Source: Paenibacillus larvae subsp. larvae
Lineage (GTDB): Bacteria > Bacillota > Bacilli > Paenibacillales > NBRC-103111
Assembly (NCBI RefSeq): GCF_002003265.1
Contig: NZ_CP019687.1
Span: forward strand, 744,001-808,000
Direction of reading: 5' to 3'
Length of the DNA: 64,000 bases
Of the stretch, positions 1-8,649 are shown one piece after another; the stretch's first letter is position 1, and each line of letters begins with the position of its first letter. A model generated the notes under the pieces. That model had not been told where the DNA came from. It searched no databases and worked only from the letters and a program-made list of their open reading frames with translations. Made by a program: the position numbers and the translations under genes.

Positions 1-10
1 GGATAAATAG

Positions 11-42
11 TAAAGCCACAGACATCATGTCTGCGGCTTCTT
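11..42. terminator. Hairpin, probable intrinsic terminator
   Basis: Arms at 13-23 and 29-39 pair around a 5-base loop with one A-C mismatch. On the + strand the right arm is followed by a mixed C/T stretch. It could end a gene lying left of the window or serve gbsR on the minus strand, whose stop is 77 bases away. Confidence 0.5.
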
Positions 43-118
43 TGGATTGTCTTATGCTTCGCCGGAAGTTGTCCCGACTTAACGTTAGTGAAACCTGGCT
101 ATATAAGGTTTTATTAGA

Positions 119-697
119 CTAACCGTTCTCGAAAGGGGGAATCTCCTTCGGGATAAAGGTAAAGATTTCACCGGTTTCCATCGAACGGATCAGTTGGTCG
201 AGCCATCTATAATAGCTGAGCGCGTGTTTTATCTTGTCTATATCGCGGAGCAGAATGTCCCGGGCTTTTTCATCATTTTGATACTGCTCAAGTAAGACTT
301 CCAGTTCAGATAAGGATTTACATAACTGATGTGTGTTGGATTCCATTGATTTTCGCCATTTGATTGAAAAATAATCCACAAAATTTTGGTGCCAGTCAAA
401 TTCGGTTTCATATAAGTCTTTTCTGCATCCCTTGCCCCAAACTTTATTCACCATTTTTAAATCCATGAGGGTTCTCATGCCGGTACTCATGCTCGTCTTG
501 CTCATACCCATTTCTTCCCGCATGTCATCAAGCGTTACCGGACCGTCAGAAAAATACATGAGGCCGTATAAATGCCCTACAGAGTGGGTAACTCCATATA
601 AATCCATATTTTTCCCGACAGATTCTATAATGCGGTGGCGGGATTTCAAAATCGCCTGTTTCAGATGATCCGATAACCCGTCTAATTCATCTTTCAT
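119..697 (-). CDS. gbsR: GbsR/MarR-type transcriptional regulator of osmoprotectant uptake
   Basis: A 192-aa protein with a winged helix-turn-helix at about residues 50-85 (a VTLDDM/MGMSKTSMS stretch) followed by a long helical C-terminal part, the layout of the GbsR/OpcR branch of the MarR superfamily. Known family members repress glycine betaine uptake or choline oxidation genes and sense choline or betaine. The ATG follows a strong AGGAGGAGA site. The gene is divergent from opuAA with 299 bases between start codons, so it very likely controls that transporter from the shared region. A possible minus-strand promoter lies at 743-771. No defect is visible. Family is assigned with high confidence; the effector is not known. 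Confidence 0.85.
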   Translation of the reverse strand: MKDELDGLSDHLKQAILKSRHRIIESVGKNMDLYGVTHSVGHLYGLMYFSDGPVTLDDMREEMGMSKTSMSTGMRTLMDLKMVNKVWGKGCRKDLYETEFDWHQNFVDYFSIKWRKSMESNTHQLCKSLSELEVLLEQYQNDEKARDILLRDIDKIKHALSYYRWLDQLIRSMETGEIFTFIPKEIPPFENG

Positions 698-996
698 GTT
701 GGTCTCCTCCTAGGACGCGGCACACTTCAGTTTTTCTATCTTATAGTACCTATTTGTAGTTTAGAAGGCAAGATTCCGTAAGTAAACTGTCAGGTAGATA
801 TGAAATTGTAAGATATACGGAGTATACGGTACAGAAAGTACGTAAAGTTTTTACTGTACACTTCTTACGGAAGTTCAGACTATTTGAACCCGAAATGATT
901 CATTAATAAACTAATGTAAGTAATTTTGTTTGCAAAAGGGATTGGAACGGGTAGTTCCGGCCTGGCGTTTTTGCAGCAGGAAAGGAGCGAAAGCAA
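698..996. promoter_or_regulatory. Divergent gbsR/opuA control region
   Basis: On the + strand a -35-like TTGAAC (884-889) and -10-like TAAACT (907-912) are 17 bases apart. On the - strand TTGCCT (766-771) and TACTAT (743-748) are 17 bases apart and would drive gbsR. Between them lies an interrupted inverted repeat, GTACAG at 829-834 and CTGTAC at 854-859, a candidate GbsR operator. Both promoters are inferred from spacing and partial consensus only. Confidence 0.4.
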
Positions 997-2196
997 TTGC
1001 CCATTATTGAAGTTAAAGAGCTTACCAAGATTTTCGGACGTGATCCGAAAAGGGCTATACCTTTATTGGATAAAGGATGGAGCAAAGAAAAAATCTTTGA
1101 GGAAACTAGGCTCACTGTTGGCGTAAATCAGGCAAGTTTCTCGATTGAAGCCGGTGAGATTTTTGTTATTATGGGTCTTTCGGGGAGCGGGAAATCGACG
1201 CTCGTCCGGCTTTTGAACCGGCTCATTGAGCCTACATCCGGACAGGTACTTATTAACGGACAGGATATTGTCACATTAAGTCAGGAGAAGCTCAGGGAGG
1301 TTCGCCGCAAAAATATTAGCATGGTATTCCAGAATTTTGCTTTATTCCCGCACCGTACCGTGCTTGAAAATGTGGAACTGGGTATGGAAATTCAAGGGAT
1401 GCCTAAAAAAGAGCGCGAGGAGAAAGCACGAAAAGCTCTTGAACTTGTCGGCCTGAAGGGCCGTGAACATTCAAGGCCCCGTGAACTAAGCGGGGGTATG
1501 CAGCAAAGGGTCGGCATCGCCAGAGGCTTGGCGAATGATCCGGACGTTCTGCTTATGGATGAAGCATTCAGTGCACTTGACCCGCTTATTCGTAAGGAAA
1601 TGCAGGATGAGTTGATCGAGCTCCAATCCAAAATGAGGAAGACGATTGTATTCATTACACATGATCTGGATGAGGCACTGCGAATAGGTGACCGCATTGC
1701 GTTGATGAAAGATGGAGTAGTGGTACAGATTGGAACACCGGAAGAAATCATGACGAATCCGGCAAATGAATACGTGGAACGGTTCGTGGAAGATGTAGAT
1801 CTGTCCAAGGTGCTGACAGCCTCTCATGTCATGAAGAGACCTGAGACTATTACGCTGGAACGCGGACCTCGTGTTGCTCTTCAATTCATGAGAGATACGG
1901 GTGTATCGAACCTGTATGTAGTGGACTCGAGCAGAAAACTGTTGGGGGCTATTACAGCTGAAGATGCCATGAATGCTGTGAAAGAAGGCAAGAAGCTTAA
2001 GGATATTTTAATTACTGATGTACCGACCGCATCACCGGATACAATAATCAATGAGCTTTTCGATCGGGTAGGCAGCACGAAAATTCCTGTTGCTGTAGTA
2101 GATGAAACGAACAAACTGCTTGGCATTATTATTCGTGGATCGGTGCTTGCCGCCCTCTCCGGAAACAACGAGTTAGAAGGTGAGGCGAATAGATGA
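997..2196 (+). CDS. opuAA: Glycine betaine/proline ABC transporter, ATP-binding subunit
   Basis: A 399-aa ATPase energising osmoprotectant import. Walker A (GLSGSGKST) is at residues 60-68, the signature LSGGMQQ at about 164-170, Walker B (LLMDE) at 185-189, and the H-loop ITHD follows. Residues about 275-395 form a tandem CBS-domain pair, which in OpuA-type ATPases senses ionic strength. The start is TTG at 997 with AAAGGAG nine bases upstream; no ATG in frame is better placed. It overlaps opuABC by four bases (ATGA), so translation is probably coupled. Length and all motifs are normal for OpuAA/ProV. Confidence 0.93.
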   Translation: MPIIEVKELTKIFGRDPKRAIPLLDKGWSKEKIFEETRLTVGVNQASFSIEAGEIFVIMGLSGSGKSTLVRLLNRLIEPTSGQVLINGQDIVTLSQEKLREVRRKNISMVFQNFALFPHRTVLENVELGMEIQGMPKKEREEKARKALELVGLKGREHSRPRELSGGMQQRVGIARGLANDPDVLLMDEAFSALDPLIRKEMQDELIELQSKMRKTIVFITHDLDEALRIGDRIALMKDGVVVQIGTPEEIMTNPANEYVERFVEDVDLSKVLTASHVMKRPETITLERGPRVALQFMRDTGVSNLYVVDSSRKLLGAITAEDAMNAVKEGKKLKDILITDVPTASPDTIINELFDRVGSTKIPVAVVDETNKLLGIIIRGSVLAALSGNNELEGEANR

Positions 2197-3920
2197 GTAT
2201 TCCGAAGTTACCGTTAGGAAGTTGGGTAGAAGGTTTAGAGGCATGGCTGGAAAGTACTTTGGGCGGCTTGTTCGAAGTGATCCGAACAGTGATTGGCGGT
2301 ATGGTGGACGGATGCCAGTGGCTGCTCCAGAGTGTGCCATGGTTCGTTATGATTGCAGTTCTTTCTCTGATAATACTGGCTGTCGCACGCTGGAGAATGG
2401 CTTTGTTCACGTTCATCGGGCTGCTGCTAGTGTTTAATTTGGGATATTGGGATCATACAATGATGACCTTATCCCAGGTTCTCACTTCAGCTGTCATTTC
2501 CATTGTACTGGGTGTACCCATCGGGATTCTTTGTGCAAGAAGGAATGGTGTCCAGAAAGTTGTCACACCTTTGTTGGATTTCATGCAGACAATGCCTGCA
2601 TTCGTTTATCTGCTGCCGGCCGTATCATTCTTCTCGCTCGGTGTAGTACCGGGAGTTATCGCATCGGTTGTATTTGCGATTCCCCCGACGATTCGTCTGA
2701 CCAATCTGGGGATCAGACAAGTTCCGATGGATTTAGTTGAAGCGGCGGATGCGTTTGGTTCAACACCGATGCAGAAGCTCGTCAAGCTTCAGCTGCCGCT
2801 GGCTGTTCCTTCTATTATGGCAGGAATCAATCAGACGATCATGCTGTCCTTATCCATGGTAGTTATTTCTTCAATGATTGGGGCGCAAGGTCTTGGATCC
2901 GATGTTTATCGTGCTGTCACGCAGAATAAAATCGGTTCCGGCTTTGAAGCAGGTGTAGCCGTTGTTATTCTTGCTATCATTTTGGACCGGTTTACCCAGA
3001 ATGTGGTGAACCGCCGTAAACAGGGTCAAATACGCTGGAAAAAACCTCTCATTTGGGTTTCACTTGCAGCGCTTGTAATTTCAGCGATTCTGACAAACGT
3101 AATGAGTACGGGAGGAACAGGCAAACAAATTAAACTTTCTTATGTAGCCTGGGACTCTGAAATTGCCAGTACAAATGTGGTTAAAGTGGTCCTCCAAGAC
3201 AAATTAGGCTATAACGTGGATATGCTGCAAGTTGATATTGGACCTATGTGGACCGGCGTTTCTAACGGCAGTGTAGATGCGATGGTAGCCGCTTGGCTCC
3301 CAAGAACGGCAAAAAGCTACTATGATGCCAACAAAGGCAAATTTGATGAATTGGGGGCTAACCTGGAAGGTACGAAACTGGGATTAGTAGTTCCATCCTA
3401 TTTAGAGAATGTTAATTCTATTGAAGATCTGAAAAAACCGGAGGTCAGAGATCAATTTGGCGGTAAAATCATAGGTATTGAGCCAGGTGCCGGTATCATG
3501 GAAGCTACTCAAAAAGCTCTCAAGGATTATGGCTTAAGTGACTGGACTCTCGTTGAAAGTTCTTCCGCAGCGATGACTACCGAGCTGACTAAAGCTTATG
3601 AGAACAAGCAGCCGATGGTAGTGACCGGCTGGACTCCTCACTGGATGTTTGCCAAGATGAATCTGAAATATCTGGATGATCCGAAAAAGTCGTACGGTGA
3701 GGATGAGCAGATTCATACAGTTGTCCGAAAAGGATTGAAAGAAGACAAACCTGACGCCTATCAGTTCCTGGATCAATTCCACTGGACTCCAAAAGACATG
3801 GAGGAAGTAATGGTGGATGTTCAATCGGGGACAGAACCGGAGGAAGCTGCCGCCAAATGGGTGCAAAATCATCCGGATCAAGTTAATGAGTGGCTGAAAG
3901 GTATAGAAGTTGTGAAGTGA
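2193..3920 (+). CDS. opuAB: Fused glycine betaine permease and substrate-binding protein (OpuAB-OpuAC)
   Basis: A 575-aa membrane protein. Residues about 1-280 are a multi-spanning ABC permease with the EAA-like loop (EAADAFGSTPMQKL). After a further membrane segment near residue 290, residues about 310-575 form an OpuAC/GbpA-type betaine-binding domain rich in tryptophan (for example GWTPHWMF), displayed outside the membrane. In B. subtilis OpuA these are two proteins; a permease-binder fusion is known in lactococcal OpuA. The ATG overlaps the opuAA stop. The operon's terminator hairpin starts 30 bases downstream and is split by the IS at 3964. Confidence 0.92.
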   Translation: MSIPKLPLGSWVEGLEAWLESTLGGLFEVIRTVIGGMVDGCQWLLQSVPWFVMIAVLSLIILAVARWRMALFTFIGLLLVFNLGYWDHTMMTLSQVLTSAVISIVLGVPIGILCARRNGVQKVVTPLLDFMQTMPAFVYLLPAVSFFSLGVVPGVIASVVFAIPPTIRLTNLGIRQVPMDLVEAADAFGSTPMQKLVKLQLPLAVPSIMAGINQTIMLSLSMVVISSMIGAQGLGSDVYRAVTQNKIGSGFEAGVAVVILAIILDRFTQNVVNRRKQGQIRWKKPLIWVSLAALVISAILTNVMSTGGTGKQIKLSYVAWDSEIASTNVVKVVLQDKLGYNVDMLQVDIGPMWTGVSNGSVDAMVAAWLPRTAKSYYDANKGKFDELGANLEGTKLGLVVPSYLENVNSIEDLKKPEVRDQFGGKIIGIEPGAGIMEATQKALKDYGLSDWTLVESSSAAMTTELTKAYENKQPMVVTGWTPHWMFAKMNLKYLDDPKKSYGEDEQIHTVVRKGLKEDKPDAYQFLDQFHWTPKDMEEVMVDVQSGTEPEEAAAKWVQNHPDQVNEWLKGIEVVK

Positions 3921-3949
3921 TAAGAAGTAAGTAGAGTATAAATTTAAGT

Positions 3950-3963
3950 CCCCCTTTTGCATC
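3950..3963 (+). terminator. Left half of the opuA terminator, split by an IS
   Basis: The arm CCCCCTTTTGC (3950-3960) is complementary to GCAAAAGGGGG at 5705-5715, beyond the IS. Taking out the IS and one ATC duplication leaves an 11-bp stem with loop ATCT and a T-rich tail. The insertion lies exactly in the loop. Confidence 0.85.
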
Positions 3964-4019
3964 TGAAGTGCCCCCTGTCAAGTAGACAGTGTAAAAAAAC
4001 AAAAACAGTTATTTTGTTT

Positions 4020-4056
4020 CCCTCAGTTCTGTTAAATTGAACTGAGGGTTTTATTT
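4020..4056 (+). terminator. Terminator-like hairpin inside IS copy 1
   Basis: A perfect 10-bp stem, CCCTCAGTTC (4020-4029) and GAACTGAGGG (4039-4048), is followed on the + strand by TTTTATTTTCTT. This tail faces transcription entering from outside the right (orfB) end, so opuA transcripts running into the IS should still stop here. In the transposase direction there is no T-tract directly after the stem. The same hairpin is at 59703-59731 in copy 2. Confidence 0.75.
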
Positions 4057-4069
4057 TCTTCTCTCATTT

Positions 4070-4986
4070 TTATGCAGCTTGTTTTCGATATTCGCTGGGA
4101 GACAGGCCACTTAAACGCTCTGTATAGCGGTAATTGTTGTAGTAGTGGATATAATTTCTCACGTCTTTGAGAACGTCTTCATAGGTGTCGTGTTTCCTTA
4201 GATAAAAGCTTTCTGCCTTAAATGTACCCCAAAATCGTTCAATGGGTTGATTATCTAGACATCGGCTCACCCGAGACATACTTTTAGTAAAACCGTACTT
4301 AAGCTGAAGTAGACTGTATTCATGTGAAGTATACTGGAAGCCTCTGTCGCTATGCAGAAGTGGAGTCACACCCGGGTTCCTCCAGTAGGCCTTATTCACC
4401 GTATCCATGACGAGTTTTTTGTTGTTGGAGGGGCTTAACACCCATGAAACGATGGAGTTATCGTATACATCAACGATAGCACTCAGATAGGCTTTACGAC
4501 CATTCCCATACTTCAATTCTGTGACATCTGTGCACCACTTTAAATTGGGAGAGTCCGCGTGAAACCCGCGGTTCATCCCATTTTCAGCCACATGTATTGC
4601 AGAGGATTTCACGTAATTCGGTCGTTTCCTGCGAATCACCGCTTTTAATTCAAGAGCGCGCATGATTCGATAATAACGTTTTTTGTTGTAACTCTTTTTG
4701 AGTTTCCGGTTCAATTGTGTGCGGATTTGACGATAACCAAGTACGCCCTTTCTCTTGTCATAGCGAAGTTTCACTTCCTTCGCCAATGAAAGGATTTCAA
4801 GTTCCCTGATGGATGGTTTCCATTTTAGCCATTTATAATAGGCAGATCGAGCGACTCCGGCTAGCTTGCACAGCTTCGTGACGGCATAGCCTTTCTCAGC
4901 GTGCAGTTCTTGGATAGCTTGATACCAGTCTGCATGTCGGACTAACGTTAGCGTGTATGTCGTCGCCGGATCTCTGCCAACTTTTT
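4070..4986 (-). CDS. IS3-family transposase OrfB (DDE integrase part), copy 1
   Basis: The catalytic half of the transposase. It is open from the frameshift site (4981-4987) to the stop at 4070; the first ATG in frame is only at 4786, so it is probably made as an OrfAB fusion by -1 frameshifting. The N-terminal part has an HTH-like segment (ARSAYYKW). The rve catalytic core shows the first D in TDVTELKYG, the second D in HSDRGFQYTS, and E in QPIERFWGTFK. All DDE residues are present, so this copy should be active. The copy at 58.1 kb lacks four residues near the second D and is frameshifted before the E. Confidence 0.9.
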
Positions 4987-5646
4987 TGCCAGAGCGTTCT
5001 CCATTTCTAAATACTCGTTCCGTGCTTCTAATTCTTTGATCCGAAGCTTGAGTCGTTCATGATCATCCAACTCTTCCGCAGGCTTGTTACGACCGCGATT
5101 GTCCTTGAGGGCTTCCTCACCGCCAGATTTATATTTACGAACCCATGCGTACACCTGTGAATAAGAAACATCATATTTCTCCATGGATTTCTGATAATCC
5201 AGATCGTTTGCGATCGTATACTGTGCAATTTCAATGCGTTCTTCGAAAGTGGTTTTACGTCCTTTGTTCATACGAGATACTTTACGAGTAGATTTTATTT
5301 CTACCCCATTAGTATACTTGGAGATCCATCTCGTCAAAACACTTTTACTAGAAATATGATACTTCTTTGTCGCCTCTCGTATAGAATGACTACCGGATAA
5401 TACATCTCTGATTGCAGCCAGCTGCAGATCCTCTGAGTAAGCTTTACATCCTCTGGATTCCTTTAATCCGTCAAGACCATCTGCTTTATACTTCCTTACC
5501 CAATCTGTTACCGTGTTTTTGTCTATTCCCAGCTGTTTCGCCTCATAACTTGGGTTTGTCTCATTCTGAAGACATCGCTTTACGACACGTAGCTTTACCT
5601 CTAAAGAAGTTGGACTCCTTTTGGACATTGTAAAAACTCCCATCAT
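4948..5646 (-). CDS. IS3-family transposase OrfA (DNA-binding part), copy 1
   Basis: A 232-aa protein with two helix-turn-helix domains (about residues 10-60 and 130-190) and a C-terminal coiled coil (RIKELEARNEYLEMENALAKK) typical of IS3-family OrfA. The ATG at 5628 (MSKRSPTS) has a GGGAG site and is the likelier start than 5646. The codons GCA AAA AAG near the end form the slippery A-AAA-AAG heptamer at 4981-4987, where -1 slippage enters orfB. The protein sequence is identical to the other copy. Confidence 0.92.
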   Translation of the reverse strand: MMGVFTMSKRSPTSLEVKLRVVKRCLQNETNPSYEAKQLGIDKNTVTDWVRKYKADGLDGLKESRGCKAYSEDLQLAAIRDVLSGSHSIREATKKYHISSKSVLTRWISKYTNGVEIKSTRKVSRMNKGRKTTFEERIEIAQYTIANDLDYQKSMEKYDVSYSQVYAWVRKYKSGGEEALKDNRGRNKPAEELDDHERLKLRIKELEARNEYLEMENALAKKLAEIRRRHTR

Positions 5647-5700
5647 TGTAGAGTAGATGTTTTTGTTTTTTCTACTGTCTACTATGAGGGGAGCATATCA

Positions 5701-5728
5701 ATCTGCAAAAGGGGGCTTTTTTATTTTT
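5701..5728 (+). terminator. Right half of the opuA terminator, beyond the IS
   Basis: The duplicated ATC (5701-5703) is followed by GCAAAAGGGGG (5705-5715) and a long T-rich run. It is the partner arm of 3950-3960. Confidence 0.85.
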
Positions 5729-5826
5729 TTTAATATTCTGCTAATAAAGACGCTTTATACTGAACCTGAACCGTTACGTTATTCCTGCTGTTTAACGTGA
5801 AAATAGAAACAAGGGGTTGAAAAAGT

Positions 5827-6105
5827 ATGAACGAAACTAATATGGAAATGGATGAGGGAAGATTTACACGATTGCTTTTTGTCGATTGTATACTCGCCTT
5901 CCTTTATTCGCTTTATACGTATGTCAGCATACAAATAACGATGGAAAGTTCAGGAGGAATCGTATTGTTGGCAGCAGGTGTATTCCTCTTCGTTTCCATC
6001 TTGTACCGGATAGATCCTAATTTATTCCGACTGAGGCTTTACTCGTTCATCCGGGTAATAACCGCTGCGATCGTATTTTATTTATCGCTTAAGGCTCTTC
6101 TTTAA
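5827..6105 (+). CDS. Small integral membrane protein, function unknown
   Basis: A 92-aa protein with three hydrophobic segments (about residues 13-33, 42-60 and 72-90) separated by short charged loops (RIDPNLFRLR). The ATG has an AAGGGG site at usual spacing. It stands alone between the split opuA terminator and the aspA remnant. I do not recognise the family; small three-helix membrane proteins of this kind are common in Bacillales. Reality as a gene is likely from its ribosome site and coherent hydrophobicity; no function can be assigned. Confidence 0.6.
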   Translation: MNETNMEMDEGRFTRLLFVDCILAFLYSLYTYVSIQITMESSGGIVLLAAGVFLFVSILYRIDPNLFRLRLYSFIRVITAAIVFYLSLKALL

Positions 6106-6181
6106 CGGGACGTTATTTGTTTGAATAAGAATAAAAAGGGAAAGCAGATTAAAAAAAGTTTCTGATAAAGGGGGATGCCAG

Positions 6182-7584
6182 ATGAATGACATGTCAAATA
6201 ATTTATCCGGATTAACGCGGGTCAGTGAAGATTCATTAGGAAAAGTGGAGATACCCGAAAAGGCATATTTTGGTCCTCAAACCAGCGGGCTGTTGAAAAT
6301 TTCGCGATAAGCGGATTAACTCTCCCAAGAAGGTTTATTAAAGCACAGGGCATTATTAAAGCTGCCGCCGCTCTCGTACACCAGAAGCTTGGCCTGCTTC
6401 CGGATGAGCTGACACAGCCGATTATTCAGGCAGCCGAGGAAGTGATTGATGGCCGGTTTGATCAGGAGTTTGTTGTGGATGTATATCAGGCCGGGGCAGG
6501 TACCTCTCAAAACATGAATGCCAATGAAGTTATTGCGAACAGGGCGCTTGAAATCATGGGGGTGGGCCGGGATCTGAAAGATATTATCCATCCAAATGAT
6601 CATGTGAACAAGAGCCAGTCCACAAATGATACAATCCCCACAGCAATCTATATGTCCACTTATGATGCTCTAGAGGAAGAGCTGCTTCCTTCTTTTCGGT
6701 ATATGATTAAAAAACTAAAAGAAAAATCAGTGGAATTTCATCAGGTGCCTAAATCTGGTCGGACTCATCTTCAAGATGCCGTACCTATGAGACTGGGCCA
6801 GGAATTTGAAGGTTATGCAGGTACATTTGAATCTGTTTTGTAACGGATACTTCCCGTTATGGATGACTTGCTTGAAATCGGTATCGGCGGGAATGCCGTG
6901 GGAACTGGTATTCATACCCATCCAAAATATGCGGAGCTGATGACCGAAGAGATTGCCAGGCGGACAGGAAGACCTTTTCGGAGTACTGCAAACCGGTTTG
7001 CCTTTATGCAAAATCCGTCAGCTGCCCTTAGAGTCAGCGGATTACTAAGGGAAATTGCGGTTCACTTGATTAAAATGACCAGTGATTTGCGGCTTCTAAA
7101 CTCAGGCCTGCACACCGGACTTGCCGAGATTAATTTGCCTGCCGTCCAGCCGGGATCATCCATCATGCCCGGAAAAGTCAATCCCGTTCTTCCCGAGATG
7201 ACCTATATGGTTTGCAGCCAGGTTATTGGCAATGATACGGCCATACAGACGGCCATGATTGGAGGGCAGCTTGAAATTAATGTCATGATGCCGGTTATTG
7301 CCCATAATGTGCTTTTCTCTATAAGTATTTTGTCCAGGACAATGAAATCTCTCTCCACGAAGTGCCTGAAAGGGATAGAAGCCAATAGAGAACAAAGCCG
7401 ATGGTGGATGGAACAAAGCCTGTCCCTCGTTACCTTATTGAATCCCGTGATCGGATATGACCATGCGTCCCGGTTAGCCAAACAATCCTTGCAGGAAAGA
7501 AAACCGTTGAAAGAAGTGGTCCTGGCTTCGGGGGTAATTAACGAAGTGGAATGGAATCAGCTCGTTGAGGAAAGCCTGGGCTAG
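6182..7584 (+). pseudogene. aspA: Aspartate ammonia-lyase-like gene, broken by a frameshift and a nonsense codon
   Basis: Three pieces together encode a full-length member of the aspartase/fumarase superfamily, which deaminates aspartate to fumarate. It starts at ATG 6182 after AAGGGGG. A base is missing near 6285-6290 (PQTS-then-GLL, where PQTSRAVENF is expected), giving a stop at 6308. The second piece runs to an in-frame TAA at 6841, and the third in the same frame to 7584. The signature GSSIMPGKVNP and the QLEINVMMPVI segment are intact. With one base restored the length would be 467 codons, close to the usual ~470. Aspartase is favoured over fumarase from the IGNDTA and LLNPVIGYDHA segments. 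Probably inactive as read. Confidence 0.85.
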
Positions 7585-7599
7585 GCCGGGCTTTTTTAA
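7571..7599 (+). terminator. Intrinsic terminator of the aspA remnant
   Basis: A GC-rich 9-bp stem (AAAGCCTGG paired with CCGGGCTTT, one G-U pair) overlaps the stop codon and is followed by a T-run. Confidence 0.7.
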
Positions 7600-7724
7600 A
7601 TGACAAAAACAGTGTTTACAGACTTATGATAAAAACTTGCCCAGTCTTTTCTTTTCCCGACTATCGTCATGCAAAGCTTTCTTCCCTCATACATATGAAA
7701 CAGGAAATATTGGGGGGGTAAGAC

Positions 7725-8537
7725 ATGCAGCTTATCAATATCAGGGAACAGGGGATTTTCGAAGAGCTGTTTTGGATGGAAATTTTCGGGGATCACGCCC
7801 GATTTATTAACCGGGCTCTCACCGTTAACGCCCAGCAGGAGCTTGAACAAGCCGGGGCTTTTATCCGGCTGTTTAATACACTGGCAGACCGGGCTAATGC
7901 CAAGCCTGATGAAGGAGAACTCCGAAAGCTGCATAAAGAGGCTCTGGAAGCGGTATATCATCTCAGAACTTTTAAACTTTATCTGTTAAGGAAAATGTTG
8001 ACCGAGACCTTTGAATTTCATCTATCACCGACCTTTCTTAATCACATGGTAAATGAAGCTGAAGAAGGGATTCATGTGATAAGTGCCCTGGCGGAAGGAA
8101 AGGAACCGCCAAGAGATCATGCCTTGCATCATCATCTAGTATGGCTTCAAGATGCTGTCGGCCATGCAGATTCGCTGGATGCCAATCTGGATTCTCAGGA
8201 GAAGGGCTTGAAAGCTTTAACAGAAGAGTATGGCCAGCATTTCGAATGGTTGTATTTGAAAGCGGTAGAACTGGTTGGTTATGTCAGGACCAGGCTGCAG
8301 GAATTCCCGGCTTTAAACAGGTTCAACTCCCAGGTAGAAATGGAAATGGTCTTATTCCGCAAGTTTTTAGAGGAATTAAAAGAAATGGACATCCGTCTTG
8401 AAGCCTTAGGAACGCTGAGTCCTTTGATGATTGACCATATGGCCAGAGAAGAATGTTATTATTTGCTAAAATTGTCCCAGGTAACGGCTCTGACTCCGCC
8501 CGCGTGCGATCCTGCAAAACCGAGAATAGGAAGGTGA
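7725..8537 (+). CDS. DUF2935 family protein
   Basis: A 270-aa, largely helical protein that looks like two repeated four-helix units (residues about 5-130 and 140-260). Each begins with an E-x-x-FW/FEW-like helix and carries conserved His and Glu (GDHARFINRAL; DHMAREECYYLLKL). This matches the DUF2935 family of Bacillales, whose His/Glu pattern suggests a hemerythrin- or ferritin-like metal-binding bundle; that role is inference. The ATG is preceded by a G-rich site with seven G. It is transcribed alone and is convergent with the antiporter gene. Confidence 0.8.
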   Translation: MQLINIREQGIFEELFWMEIFGDHARFINRALTVNAQQELEQAGAFIRLFNTLADRANAKPDEGELRKLHKEALEAVYHLRTFKLYLLRKMLTETFEFHLSPTFLNHMVNEAEEGIHVISALAEGKEPPRDHALHHHLVWLQDAVGHADSLDANLDSQEKGLKALTEEYGQHFEWLYLKAVELVGYVRTRLQEFPALNRFNSQVEMEMVLFRKFLEELKEMDIRLEALGTLSPLMIDHMAREECYYLLKLSQVTALTPPACDPAKPRIGR

Positions 8538-8570
8538 GCGTTTTTATGCAAAGTACATAAAATATAAAAA

Positions 8571-8606
8571 GACAGTTTTCCGTAGGCAGGAGAACTGTCC
8601 TTTTTA
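8571..8606. terminator. Bidirectional intrinsic terminator
   Basis: Arms GACAGTTTTCC (8571-8581) and GGAGAACTGTC (8589-8599) have T-rich tails on both strands. It lies between the convergent stops of the DUF2935 gene and the antiporter, and probably ends both. Confidence 0.85.
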
Positions 8607-8649
8607 TAGGCTCTTGAACAAGACTCAAGGCAAGGGTTTCTTCGCCATT

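Larger units (their letters stand above)
3964..5700 (-). mobile_element. IS3-family insertion sequence (IS150-like), copy 1, intact
   Basis: A 1737-bp element transcribed leftward. Its terminal inverted repeats start TGA and end TCA; over the outer 26 bases 18 match. It is flanked by a 3-bp direct repeat ATC (3961-3963 and 5701-5703). Two overlapping reading frames, orfA and orfB, are joined by an A-AAA-AAG frameshift site, as is usual for the IS3 family. The orfA product is identical to that of the second copy at 58064-59787, so transposition was recent. It was inserted into the loop of the opuA terminator. The family is certain; the subgroup is inferred from the two-HTH OrfA. Confidence 0.95.

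Noticed and set aside
829-859. GTACAG/CTGTAC repeat as a proven GbsR operator
   Set aside because: Arms are only 6 bases with a long spacer; kept as a candidate inside the control-region entry, not as a separate feature.
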